From NCBI GenBank assembly GCA_036278935.1, contig DASUKA010000039.1, positions 1-29,777 of the forward strand: a stretch of 29,777 nt of DNA, written 5' to 3'. The position numbers were made by a program, and so were the translations under genes. Below the pieces are notes generated by a model. That model searched no databases. It was not told where the DNA came from and saw only the letters and a program-made list of their open reading frames with translations. Shown here piece by piece: positions 13,780-22,809 of the stretch; within the stretch, counting starts at the first letter, position 1, and each line of letters opens with the position of its first letter. Origin of the DNA: DASSNR01 sp036278935. GTDB lineage: Bacteria > Gemmatimonadota > Gemmatimonadetes > Gemmatimonadales > Gemmatimonadaceae.

Positions 13780-16191
13780 GTGTCCTCCTTTACTCACGCC
13801 CCCGGCTGGCCCGGCATTCCGCCGCGGTGGACGTCCAGCGCCAAGAGCGGTGTGGGCACTTCGCCCTCGGGTGTGGGGCATGTGTGGTTCACGCTCAGCC
13901 ACGGGATCTTCAACGAGATCTACTATCCCGACGTGGACTGGGCGTGCACGCGCGACATGGGGCTCATCGTCACCGACGGCGAGGACTTCTTCTCCGAGGA
14001 GAAGCGACACGCCACGCACGACATCGAGCCGCTCGCACGTGGGGTGCCGGCCTACCGGCTGCACAACCGGTGCGTGCATGGGCGCTACGAGATCGAGAAG
14101 CTGGTCCTCACGTCCGGGCGTCACGATGCCGTGCTGCAGGAGACGCGATTCGTCCCGTTGCTGGGCGGGTTGGGCGACTATCACCTGTACGTGCTCCTCG
14201 CGCCACACCTGGGGAATCGCGGGCACGGCAACACGGCGTGGGTGGCCGACTACAAGGGGACGCCGATGCTCTTTGCCAGGCGCGGCGACAACGCGCTCGC
14301 GCTGGCCTGCTCCGCGCCATGGCGCGCGCGATCGGTGGGGTTCGTCGGCATGTCCGATGGCTGGCAGGATCTGGAGCGGCACAGGCAGCTCACCTGGCAC
14401 TACACGCGCGCGGAGAACGGAAACGTCGCGCTCACGGGAGAGATGGATCTCGAGGCGTGCGACGGGCGCTTTCTCCTCACCCTGGGATTCGGCCGAGATG
14501 CCTCGAAGGCGGGCTATCGCGCGCTGGCGGCGCTGCATGAAGGGTTTGAACGCTCGCGCGCGGTGTACGTGCACGGGTGGCAAACGTGGCAGCGCACCGT
14601 GGCGCGCCGCACGCGCGACTGGCCCGGCAACCCAGAGCTCCACCGCGTGAGCACCGCCGTGCTGCGCGCGCACGAATCGAAGAGCTTTGCCTCCGGCATC
14701 ATCGCCAGTCTCTCGATTCCGTGGGGATTCGCCAAGGGAGACAACGATCTGGGTGGCTACCATCTGGTGTGGCCGCGCGACCTGGTGGAGGCGGGCGGCG
14801 GACTCATGGCCGTCGGGGCGACCGCGGACGCGCACCGGGTGTTGCGCTACCTGAGCGTCACCCAGGATGCCGATGGACGGTGGCCGCAGAACATGTGGCT
14901 GGACGGCACTCCGTACTGGGGCGGCATCCAGATGGACGAGACGGCGTTCCCCATCCTGCTGGTCGATCTGCTGCGGCGCGAGGAGGCCATCACGCCGCAG
15001 GAGCTGGCGGAACTCTGGCCCATGGCACGGCGCGCTGCCGCGTACATCGCGCGTCACGGACCGGGCACCGAGCAGGACCGATGGGAGGAGAACGCCGGGC
15101 TCTCGCCCTTCACGCTCGCCGTCGAGATCGCCGCGCTGCTGGTGGCGGCCGAGCTGGGCGAGCTACACGGGGAGCCCGAGGTCGCGCGCTTCCTGCGCGA
15201 GCTGGCGGATGAATGGAATGACGAGATCGAGCGGTGGACGTACGCCACCAATACCGCGCTCGCGCGCGATCTGGGCATCGAGGGCTACTACGTGCGCATC
15301 GCGCCGCTCCACGAGCCGCAGGCGGCCTCGCCGCAGGAAGGGTTCGTGCCGATCAAGCTCTCCGAGCCGGCGCCTTCGCCGGCGTGGCACAACGGTCCCG
15401 AGGGACGCGTGGTGAGCCCCGATGCGCTGGCGCTGGTACGCTTCGGCCTCCGCGCGAGCGACGATCCGCGCATCGTCGGCACGGTGAAAGCCATCGACGC
15501 GTTGGTGGAAGTGGATCTCCCCTCCGGGCCCGGCTGGCGTCGCTACAATGGCGACCGGTATGGCGAGCACCTGGATGGCTCGCCCTACGACGGCGATGGG
15601 GTGGGGCGCGTGTGGCCGCTGCTCACCGGAGAGCGGGCGCATTACGAGCTTGCGGCCGGGCGCACGGAGCGCGCGATGGAGCTGTTGCGCGCGCTGGAAG
15701 CGTCCGCGAACGAGAGTGGATTCTTCCCGGAGCAGATCTGGGATGGTCCGGCGGTCCCGCGCTGGGAGCTCGAGCCCGGGCGGCCCACGGGCTCCGCCAT
15801 GCCGCTCGTGTGGGCGCATGCGGAGTATCTCAAGCTGTGCCGCTCGCTGGCGGAGTCGCGCGTGTTCGACACGCCGCCGCAGACGGTGCAGCGCTACGTG
15901 CTGCAGCGCACCACGTCGCTCTACGTAGGCTGGCGGTTCAGCCTCAAGCGGCACAGCATGCCGGCGGGAAAGGTCCTACGCGTCGAAGTGCACGAGCCCG
16001 CGCTCGTGCACTGGAGCGCTGACGAGTGGGTAACGGCAACCGACACCCCCACGCGCGACACGGGCGTCGGCGTCCATGTGGCCGAGCTGCCGGCGAGCTC
16101 GCTCGCGTCGGGGAGCCGGCTGGTATTCACTTTCTACTGGCCGGAGTGCGATCATTGGGAGCATGTGGACTACGCGGTGGTGATCGAGTGA
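13780..16191 (+). CDS. GH15 family glucoamylase-type glycoside hydrolase
   Basis: Inverting glycosidase of 803 residues that cleaves glucose from the ends of alpha-glucans (alternatively a trehalase or glucodextranase, since GH15 includes these). The N-terminal beta-sandwich (about 1-270: SGVGHVWFTLSHGIFNEIYYP) is followed by the (alpha/alpha)6 catalytic barrel. Family motifs: KGDNDLGGYHLVWPRDLVEAGG (substrate Arg333-Asp334), RWEENAG with the general acid at Glu436, and FFPEQIWD with the general base at Glu651. A conserved C-terminal beta segment follows. The start is GTG. No signal peptide is visible, so the enzyme is probably cytoplasmic, acting on glycogen or imported oligosaccharides. The downstream tricorn-like gene lies 95 bases away on the same strand and may or may not be co-transcribed. 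Confidence 0.92.
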   Translation: MSSFTHAPGWPGIPPRWTSSAKSGVGTSPSGVGHVWFTLSHGIFNEIYYPDVDWACTRDMGLIVTDGEDFFSEEKRHATHDIEPLARGVPAYRLHNRCVHGRYEIEKLVLTSGRHDAVLQETRFVPLLGGLGDYHLYVLLAPHLGNRGHGNTAWVADYKGTPMLFARRGDNALALACSAPWRARSVGFVGMSDGWQDLERHRQLTWHYTRAENGNVALTGEMDLEACDGRFLLTLGFGRDASKAGYRALAALHEGFERSRAVYVHGWQTWQRTVARRTRDWPGNPELHRVSTAVLRAHESKSFASGIIASLSIPWGFAKGDNDLGGYHLVWPRDLVEAGGGLMAVGATADAHRVLRYLSVTQDADGRWPQNMWLDGTPYWGGIQMDETAFPILLVDLLRREEAITPQELAELWPMARRAAAYIARHGPGTEQDRWEENAGLSPFTLAVEIAALLVAAELGELHGEPEVARFLRELADEWNDEIERWTYATNTALARDLGIEGYYVRIAPLHEPQAASPQEGFVPIKLSEPAPSPAWHNGPEGRVVSPDALALVRFGLRASDDPRIVGTVKAIDALVEVDLPSGPGWRRYNGDRYGEHLDGSPYDGDGVGRVWPLLTGERAHYELAAGRTERAMELLRALEASANESGFFPEQIWDGPAVPRWELEPGRPTGSAMPLVWAHAEYLKLCRSLAESRVFDTPPQTVQRYVLQRTTSLYVGWRFSLKRHSMPAGKVLRVEVHEPALVHWSADEWVTATDTPTRDTGVGVHVAELPASSLASGSRLVFTFYWPECDHWEHVDYAVVIE

Positions 16192-16286
16192 GCGCCGGTC
16201 ATCCTCGGCGCCGCCCGCGACTGTGTGTTGATCCTGATTCCTCGCCCGCGTCCCGGCAGCCTCTGTCCCTCTTTCTCCCCAGAGCC

Positions 16287-19200
16287 ATGTCACCCGTCAT
16301 CCCGATGTTCTCGCGCGCGCGTGCGCGACGCACGGTGGCCCGCCGCCTCTCGCCTCTCGCGTCTCTCTTCCTCGCCGGCATCGTCATCGGGGCGTATCCT
16401 GGCGGTGCGCTCGCGCAATCCGATCAGCGCCCGGCCGTCCAGCCGCGCCCGTCCTACTACGAGCCTGGCATCTCCCCCGATGGCGCCGAGATCGCCTTCG
16501 TCTCGGGGGGTGACATCTGGGGCGTGCCCACGGCCGGCGGCACCGCGCATCTGCTCGTCTCGGATGAGGCCACCGAGGCGCGCCCGCTCTTCTCGCCCGA
16601 CGGCAAGCGGCTCGCCTTCACCTCCACGCGCACCGGGAACGGGGACGTGTATGTGCTGGACTTCGCCAGCGGCGCGCTCCGGCGGCTCACGTTCGGTGAC
16701 GGCGCGGACGAGCTCGATGCGTGGTCGCCCGATGGCCGGTGGATCTACTTCACCAATTCAAGCCATGACATCTCGGGGATGAACGACATCCTGCGCGTGA
16801 GCGTGGACGGGGGGACGCCGATGCCGGTGAGCGCGGACCGGTACACCAACGAGTTCTGGGCTGCGCCCTCGCCCGATGGGCGCGAGCTGGCCTTCACGGC
16901 GCCGGGCATCGTCTCGAGCCAGTGGTGGCGCAAGGGACATAGCCACCTGGACGAGAGCGAGATCTGGCTGCTCACCGATCCGGCGCATCACACATACAAA
17001 AAGGTGAGCACCACTCCCGCCAAGTACTCCTGGCCCATGTGGAGCGGCGACGGGCACACGCTCTACTTCATGTCGGACCGCTCCGGTTCGCAGAACCTCT
17101 GGGCGCAGCCACTGAGCGGAGAGCCGCGGCAGCTGACCCACCTGAGCGGCGGGCGGGTGCTCTGGCCCACCATCGACCGCGCGGGGCACACGATCGCCTT
17201 CGAGCGCGGGCTCGCGATCTGGACCGCGGGCGTGGCCAGCGGGCGCGCACACGAGGTGCCGATCACGCTGCGCGGCGTGGCGGACGGCACCGCGGTGGAC
17301 CATCTGCACCTCACATCGCGCTTCCGCGATCTCGCCCTCTCCGCTGATGGGGAGAAGGTGGCGTTCGTGGCGCACGGCGAGCTGTTCGCCGCCTCCACGT
17401 CGGACAGCGATGCGACGACGGTGCGCATCACGCACACCGCGGCAAATGAATCGCAGGTAGCGTGGGCACCCGACAGCCGGCGTATCGTCTACGTGTCCGA
17501 CCGCGACGGTGCGACGCATCTCTACCTCTACGATTTCGTGACGCGCACGGAGACGCGCCTCACGAACGACACGGCGAACGATGTGTCACCGAGCTGGTCG
17601 CCTGACGGACGGAGCATCGCCTTCGAGCGCGGCGGCCGCGAGCTGCGCGTGCTCGACGTGGCGTCGCACAACGAGCGTCGGCTCGCCACCGGCGAGTTCG
17701 GCCGCGCGCCGTTCGTCTCCTCGGGCGCGCTCGCCTGGTCGCCAGATGGCCGCTGGATTGCCTACGCGGCGCCGAGCGATGGCCAGTTCGACAACATCTA
17801 CGTGGTCCCCGCATCGGGCGGCGAGAGCCATGCGGTGAGCTTCCTGCCAAACGGATCCGCCGGCAACATCACGTGGAGCCGCGACGGCACCTATCTCCTC
17901 TTCACCACCGGCCAGCGCACCGAGACCACACAGCTCGCGCGGCTGGATCTCATTCCGCGCGCGCCGCGTTTCCGCGAGGATCAGTTCCGCGATCTTTTCC
18001 ACGAGGAGACGCCGCGCCCCGCCACCCCCACGCCGCTCCCACCCGCGCGGGACTCCTCGCAGCACGACTCGCTTGGCGCCGCGGGCGTGGCACACCGGCG
18101 CGGTCGCTCGGCCAGGGCCGCCGAGCCCGCGAAGCCGGTACGCATCGTGTTCGATGGCATTCGACAGCGCATCTCGTTCCTCCCCGTAGGAGTGGATGTG
18201 AATGCCGTGTCGCTCAGCCCGGACGGCAAGACCGCGCTGCTCACCGCGCGCGTGGCGGGCCAGCAGAACCTCTACCTGTACTCGCTCGACGATCTGGCCC
18301 AGGAACCGCCCGTCGCGCGTCAGCTCACCACCACGGCTGGGCGCAAGAGCGATGCATACTTCTCGCCCGACGGGAAGAAGGTGTTCTACCTGGAGGGCGG
18401 CCGTGTGCGCGTGATGACCATCGCCTCGCATCGCGCTCGCCCGCTGAGCGTCGCCGCGGACATGGACGTGGACTTCAACCAGGAGAAGAGCGAGGTGTTC
18501 GCCCAGGCATGGCGCTACCTGGATGACAACTTCTTCGACCCGAAGTTCAACGGCGTGGACTGGAACGCGATGCGTGCGAAGTACGCGCCGTACATCGCCG
18601 GCGCGCGCACTCCCGACGAGATGCGGCGCGTCATCGTACTCATGATCGGCGAGCTGAACTCGTCGCACTCCGGCATCAACGGGGGCAGGCGCAGCAGCCC
18701 CGAGACTGGCCGGTTGGGGCTTCGCTTCGACGCGGCGGAATACGAGCGCGCCGGCCGGCTCCGCATCACCCGGGTGTTGCCGCTCTCGCCGGCGGCGCTC
18801 TCGGGCGGCATCGCGGCGGGCGACGAGCTGCTGGCCGTGAACGGCACGCGCATCGGCGCCCACACCAATCTCGACGAGCTGCTGGACCATACCATCGACA
18901 AGCGGGTGCGGCTCACGATCGCGGACTCTACAGGAGGTCATCCGCACGAGGTGGCGGTGCGCCCCGTGTCCACCAACGCGGAGAAGCAGCTGATCTACCG
19001 CGCCTGGGTGGAGCAGAAGCGCGCCTACGTGGCGCGCGTGAGCAACGGGAAGCTCGGCTACGTGCACCTGCCTGATATGTCGGCGCAGACGCTTCAGGAC
19101 TTCTATTACGATCTGGACGTGCAGAACCGCGAGCGGGAAGGCGTGGTGATCGACATCCGCAACAACAACGGCGGCTTTGTGAATGCGTACGCGCTGGACG

Positions 19201-19646
19201 TCCTGAGCCGACGCCCGTACCTCATGATGACGCGACGCGGGCGCACGCCGGTGCCCATGCGCACCGCGCTCGGCGAGCGCTCGTTGGAGCATCCGACCAT
19301 CCTCGTCACCAATCGGCGCTCGCTCTCCGACGCCGAGGACTTCACGCAGGGCTATCGCGCGCTGGGGTTGGGGAAGGTGGTCGGCCAGCCGACGGCGGGG
19401 TGGATCATCTATACGTCCAACGTGTCGCTCATCGACGGGTCATCGGTGCGGCTGCCGTCCACCCGTGTGACCACGCTCGACGGCTCGCCCATGGAACTGC
19501 ATCCGCGCCCCGTGGATATTGCGGTGCAGCGGCCCATCGGGGAGAGCTACACGGGGCACGACGCGCAGCTCGATGCGGCGGTGAAGGAGCTGCTGCGCGA
19601 GATCGCCCAACGCCCGCAGCAGACGGTGGGGACCAAGCAGCACTGA
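16287..19646 (+). CDS. Exported tricorn-like S41 protease
   Basis: Large secreted serine peptidase of 1119 residues. From ATG 16287 (or 16305, six codons later) it has a twin-arginine-flavoured but ordinary-looking signal peptide (SPLASLFLAGIVIGAYPGG, cleavage near ALAQ). Residues 50-700 are WD40-like/PD40 propeller repeats (PGISPDGAEIAF, LFSPDGKRLAF, AWSPDGRWIYF, APDSRRIVY, SWSPDGRSIAF). Then come a tricorn C1-type helical domain (about 715-800), a PDZ domain (about 815-890: RITRVLPLSPAALSGGIAAGDELLAVNG) and an S41 catalytic domain. Visible catalytic residues are His794 (SSHSG), Ser1014-Asp1015 (SLSDAEDF) and Glu1070 (PMELHP), matching the tricorn tetrad. The archaeal enzyme is cytosolic; this one is predicted to be extracytoplasmic. 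A short-chain dehydrogenase follows 18 bases downstream. Confidence 0.92.
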   Translation: MSPVIPMFSRARARRTVARRLSPLASLFLAGIVIGAYPGGALAQSDQRPAVQPRPSYYEPGISPDGAEIAFVSGGDIWGVPTAGGTAHLLVSDEATEARPLFSPDGKRLAFTSTRTGNGDVYVLDFASGALRRLTFGDGADELDAWSPDGRWIYFTNSSHDISGMNDILRVSVDGGTPMPVSADRYTNEFWAAPSPDGRELAFTAPGIVSSQWWRKGHSHLDESEIWLLTDPAHHTYKKVSTTPAKYSWPMWSGDGHTLYFMSDRSGSQNLWAQPLSGEPRQLTHLSGGRVLWPTIDRAGHTIAFERGLAIWTAGVASGRAHEVPITLRGVADGTAVDHLHLTSRFRDLALSADGEKVAFVAHGELFAASTSDSDATTVRITHTAANESQVAWAPDSRRIVYVSDRDGATHLYLYDFVTRTETRLTNDTANDVSPSWSPDGRSIAFERGGRELRVLDVASHNERRLATGEFGRAPFVSSGALAWSPDGRWIAYAAPSDGQFDNIYVVPASGGESHAVSFLPNGSAGNITWSRDGTYLLFTTGQRTETTQLARLDLIPRAPRFREDQFRDLFHEETPRPATPTPLPPARDSSQHDSLGAAGVAHRRGRSARAAEPAKPVRIVFDGIRQRISFLPVGVDVNAVSLSPDGKTALLTARVAGQQNLYLYSLDDLAQEPPVARQLTTTAGRKSDAYFSPDGKKVFYLEGGRVRVMTIASHRARPLSVAADMDVDFNQEKSEVFAQAWRYLDDNFFDPKFNGVDWNAMRAKYAPYIAGARTPDEMRRVIVLMIGELNSSHSGINGGRRSSPETGRLGLRFDAAEYERAGRLRITRVLPLSPAALSGGIAAGDELLAVNGTRIGAHTNLDELLDHTIDKRVRLTIADSTGGHPHEVAVRPVSTNAEKQLIYRAWVEQKRAYVARVSNGKLGYVHLPDMSAQTLQDFYYDLDVQNREREGVVIDIRNNNGGFVNAYALDVLSRRPYLMMTRRGRTPVPMRTALGERSLEHPTILVTNRRSLSDAEDFTQGYRALGLGKVVGQPTAGWIIYTSNVSLIDGSSVRLPSTRVTTLDGSPMELHPRPVDIAVQRPIGESYTGHDAQLDAAVKELLREIAQRPQQTVGTKQH

Positions 19647-19664
19647 ACGGGAAAGGGAGAACCA

Positions 19665-20372
19665 ATGGATCTGACGACGGCAAGAGTGCTGGTGACGGGC
19701 GGGAGCTCCGGGATCGGACGGGCGACCGCCAAGCGGCTCATCGATGCGGGGGCGCGCGTGGCCATCTGCGGGCGGAACGCCGAGGCGCTCGATCGTGCCG
19801 CGCAGGCGACGGGTGCCGTGCCCATCCGCGCGGACGTGAGCCAGGAGAGCGAGGTGACATCGCTCGTGGCGCGCGTGGTGAGCGAGCTGGGCGGTTACGA
19901 CACTCTCATCAACAACGCGGGCTTCGGGCGCTATGCGCCCCTGGTGGATACCACCGTGGAGGATTTCCGCGGGGTGTGGGAGACAAACGTGCTTGGCGCG
20001 ATGCTCGTGGCGCGGGAGTCGGCCCGGCACTTCATTAGCGAGCGGCGAGGGAACATCGTCAACATCGGGTCCACCTCCGGGCAGCGTGCCGGCGCGAACG
20101 GGAGCAGCTACTCCGCTTCGAAGTTCGCGCTGGCGGGGCTGAGCCAGGTCTGGCGCGCGGAGCTGCGGCAATACGGCATCCGCGTGATGCATGTGAATCC
20201 GAGCGAGGTGCTCACGGAGTTCAGGAAGCACTCGGGACGGCCGAGCCAGCCGGAGAATCCCACCAAGCTGCACGGTGAAGATATCGCGGACGTGATCGTG
20301 GATCTCCTCGCGCTCCCCGATCGCGGCTTCGTGCCCGAAGTGACCGTGTGGGCGACGAATCCGAAAGATTGA
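19665..20372 (+). CDS. Classical short-chain dehydrogenase/reductase
   Basis: NAD(P)-dependent oxidoreductase of 235 residues with a Rossmann fold, cytoplasmic. It shows TGGSSGIG (11-18) for the cofactor, NNAG (83-86) and the catalytic set Ser136, Tyr149 and Lys153 (YSASK). The stretch after beta-4 (NPSEVLTEF) is FabG/3-ketoacyl-reductase-like, but the substrate cannot be told from sequence. It starts with ATG behind GGGAGA, 18 bases after the tricorn-like stop codon, so the two are probably co-transcribed without an evident functional link. The gene ends 15 bases from the convergent M1 peptidase gene. Confidence 0.93.
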   Translation: MDLTTARVLVTGGSSGIGRATAKRLIDAGARVAICGRNAEALDRAAQATGAVPIRADVSQESEVTSLVARVVSELGGYDTLINNAGFGRYAPLVDTTVEDFRGVWETNVLGAMLVARESARHFISERRGNIVNIGSTSGQRAGANGSSYSASKFALAGLSQVWRAELRQYGIRVMHVNPSEVLTEFRKHSGRPSQPENPTKLHGEDIADVIVDLLALPDRGFVPEVTVWATNPKD

Positions 20373-20400
20373 GGGGCACGCGTCAGCTCACGGCGTCCCC
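20373..20400. terminator. Possible shared hairpin at convergent gene ends
   Basis: GGGG (20373-20376) and ACGC (20378-20381) pair with GCGT (20393-20396) and CCCC (20397-20400), with base 20377 bulged and an 11-base loop. It overlaps the last codons of the M1 peptidase gene and follows the short-chain dehydrogenase stop. It could terminate both transcripts. There is no T-run. Confidence 0.4.
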
Positions 20401-22304
20401 GCCGTCCACACGTTATTCGACCGGTCGAGGTCCTGAAAGCGGTTGTCGGGGTCGAGCGTGACGCGGGCCACCTGCTTGCGCCCTGTGGTCTGCTGGATGG
20501 TCACGCTGCGGTCGCCCGCGAACCAGACCGAGGCTGGACGCGTGACCGTCGTGGAACTGCTGTCCGTGTAGTCGATGCGCACGATGATCGGCATGGCCAT
20601 GCTCCCCCGGTCATCCACGGTGAAGGTGAGCCGTCCGCTGCGCGCATCTACGCGAGCCAGCCCCTGGTCGAAGGTCTCGGTGGTGAACCACCACGCGTTC
20701 CAGAACCAGCCGAGATTCCGGCCGAGCCGGTGCTGCATGAACGTAAAGAAATCCCAGGGGGACGGGTGCTTGTAGCGCCACGCCCTGGCGTACGCGGCAA
20801 AGGCGGTGTGCACGGCGGAGTCGCCTACCACGCCACCCAGGGCGTAGAGCGCGAGCGGCGTCTTGACGTAGGCCTGCACGGTGTAGTCGGGGCCCGCGTA
20901 GTCGGAGGGCCACATGAGCGCAGGCTCGAGTGCGGTGCCGGCAACGCGGCGGTAGTCGGCGCCGTCCCGCATGTGGTCCGGCGGCCTGTGGGTGAAATCG
21001 GCGCCCGCGGCCGCGTCGATGTACTCGTTGAGTCCTTCATCCTGCCAGCCGTACCAGGTCTCGTTGGAGCTCACCATCATCGGGAACCACTGGTGTCCCA
21101 GCTCGTGCGTGATCACGTCGAAACCGGGCCCGGAGAAGATGATCATCGGGTATTCCATTCCGGTCTCCGGCCCGTCGGCCACCGTCGCCTGCGGAAAGTC
21201 GTAAGGCATGACGTAGCGCGAATGGTGCTCGAGCGCGAAGCGGGCGTACTGCGCCGACTGCCGATAATCGGTGTGCTCCGGGAGATAGAGCACCTGCACG
21301 AGCGTGGGCTTGGGCGCCATGGCGTGGGTCGCGTCATACACGAAGCTCCGTGAGGCGACGAAGGCGAAATCGTTCACTCGCGGCGCGGTGAAGTGCCAGG
21401 TGAGCGACTGGCCGTTGAGCGTCGCGCTTCCCGCGCCCCGCTCGGCGGCCGTGACCACGTGCACGGTCGTGTCCGCGGTCATGGCGAGGGCGAGCCGAGT
21501 GCGGACCATGGGGGTGAGCACCGAGTCCGAATTGGCGAGCGTACCGGTGGCCCCCACCAGCCAGCCGGCGGGGAGGGTAAGGCGCACATCGAAGCGCCCG
21601 AACTGGTTGTAGAACTCGCCGATGCCGAGATACTGGTCGGTGTCCCAGCCGCGGAGGTCGTCGAACATGGCCACTTGCGGGTACCACTGGGCGATCTGGT
21701 AGAGATCCTTTCCCCAGCGTCCCATGCGCTCGCCACGTTCCCCCAGAGGGACGTTCGGCACCGCAAAGTGCCAGCGTGCCTGGATGGTCGCGGTCGCCCC
21801 GGGAAGCAGGGGCGTGCGAAGGTGCACTGTGGCGATGGTACCGTCCACTCGGTAGCTCCGCGGATCGTCGAGCGCTACGCGCACGCTATCCACCGCCAGT
21901 CGCTCCATCACCATACCATCGGTGATGTCTGTCACGTAGTCGTCCCGCGATTCCTTGGCGGTGAAGTAGTTCTGGTAGAGGCGCAGGATGAGCGTGGTGA
22001 GCGTGTCCGGCGACGTGTTGTGGAACGCGATCGTCTCGCGGCCATGCAGTACGGCGTTCTGCACATCGAGCGTGGCGTCAATGCGATAGTCCGCGGACTG
22101 CTGCCAGTAGTTCGGGCCGGGGACGCCGGTGGTGGAGTCGCGCGTGCCGGCCGCATACGCGCGACGGATCATGGGCGGGAGGGGGAGGCTGCGCCTCACG
22201 GCGCGCTCCGGCCACACCGGGTGATGATCGCTCTGTGCGGCCAGTGGAGCGGCCGCGAGGGCGAGGAGAAGGGGAATCGAACGGAAGACGGTGGAGACGG
22301 TCAT
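20388..22304 (-). CDS. Exported M1-family zinc metallopeptidase
   Basis: Predicted periplasmic or secreted aminopeptidase-type enzyme of 638 residues. The ATG at 22302-22304 opens a signal peptide (MTVSTVFRSIPLLLALAAA, cleavage near LAAQS). An N-terminal beta domain (YRIDATLDVQNAVLHGRETIAFHN) precedes the thermolysin-like domain with HELGH (His400, Glu401, His404) and the third zinc ligand Glu423, exactly HEXXH-X18-E, in WYGWQDEGLNEY. The exopeptidase GxMEN signature appears as GMEYP (382-385), a weakened form found in many exported M1-like proteins. The C-terminal domain ends with beta segments (SGRLTFTVDDRG). It may trim peptides released by the tricorn-like protease encoded across the convergent junction. 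The ribosome-binding site is weak. Confidence 0.9.
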   Translation of the reverse strand: MTVSTVFRSIPLLLALAAAPLAAQSDHHPVWPERAVRRSLPLPPMIRRAYAAGTRDSTTGVPGPNYWQQSADYRIDATLDVQNAVLHGRETIAFHNTSPDTLTTLILRLYQNYFTAKESRDDYVTDITDGMVMERLAVDSVRVALDDPRSYRVDGTIATVHLRTPLLPGATATIQARWHFAVPNVPLGERGERMGRWGKDLYQIAQWYPQVAMFDDLRGWDTDQYLGIGEFYNQFGRFDVRLTLPAGWLVGATGTLANSDSVLTPMVRTRLALAMTADTTVHVVTAAERGAGSATLNGQSLTWHFTAPRVNDFAFVASRSFVYDATHAMAPKPTLVQVLYLPEHTDYRQSAQYARFALEHHSRYVMPYDFPQATVADGPETGMEYPMIIFSGPGFDVITHELGHQWFPMMVSSNETWYGWQDEGLNEYIDAAAGADFTHRPPDHMRDGADYRRVAGTALEPALMWPSDYAGPDYTVQAYVKTPLALYALGGVVGDSAVHTAFAAYARAWRYKHPSPWDFFTFMQHRLGRNLGWFWNAWWFTTETFDQGLARVDARSGRLTFTVDDRGSMAMPIIVRIDYTDSSSTTVTRPASVWFAGDRSVTIQQTTGRKQVARVTLDPDNRFQDLDRSNNVWTAGTP

Positions 22305-22564
22305 GGAGAGTTCCGAGTGAGCAATGGCTCGAAGACTGCGCGTCGGCGCGGAGCCGGACCGGCGATGGCTCGCCTGCACGACAGCGGTGTAGTAACACGG
22401 GAGAGGCGCATAGCCGTTCTGGATGAATCTCTTTCGCGTGGTAAAGCGTTATGAAGAAGAGGGCCTGACGAGCCGGATCGGCCGGCGCGGGCGGCCCACA
22501 GGAGGATGGGAGCAGTGTAGCAGAGGACGTTCTGCCGGCACACGCATCAACCCAAGGAGGATAT
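22305..22564. other. 260-base divergent intergenic region
   Basis: This is the longest gap in the window, between the M1 peptidase gene (minus) and the 76-residue gene (plus). It must hold promoters for both. I see no coding sequence with convincing features, no tRNA-like segment and no clear -35/-10 pair. Short frames here lack ribosome-binding sites. The right end carries the AGGAGG of the downstream gene. Confidence 0.5.
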
Positions 22565-22795
22565 ATGCCTCGCTTTCTGTTTTCGCTCAATACCGACGAT
22601 GTGGTGGAGGCCGGCGTCGTTCAGAGCGAGTCACTGGACCAGGCGATGGACGCGATCAACGAGCGCCTGCAGGCCAAGCAGGGGGACACGCTGGAAATCG
22701 GGGTGACGGGCTTCCCGCCAGCGCACTTCGAGTGCGTCTGGTCGCTCCCCGGCAGCGCCGCCAGTTGGCGGCAGCGGGGGCTGTTGGCGGCGTGA
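22565..22795 (+). CDS. Hypothetical 76-residue protein with strong ribosome-binding site
   Basis: Small cytoplasmic-looking protein (MPRFLFSLNTDDVVEAG...) that I do not recognise. A perfect AGGAGG lies about six bases upstream of the ATG, one of the strongest initiation signals in the window, so it is very likely translated. It has an alternating N-terminal strand (RFLFSL), a helix (SLDQAMDAINERLQ) and a strand-rich end (GDTLEIGVTGFPPAHFECVW), suggesting a small alpha/beta fold. There is no signal peptide, membrane segment or metal motif. It stands alone between divergent and convergent neighbours, so context does not suggest a function. Confidence 0.75.
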   Translation: MPRFLFSLNTDDVVEAGVVQSESLDQAMDAINERLQAKQGDTLEIGVTGFPPAHFECVWSLPGSAASWRQRGLLAA

Positions 22796-22809
22796 GGACG
22801 AGGGAGGTA

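Noticed and set aside
17586..19292. Minus-strand open frame of 568 codons opposite the tricorn-like gene
   Set aside because: Lies antisense to the PDZ and S41 catalytic domains with no protein-like pattern of its own.
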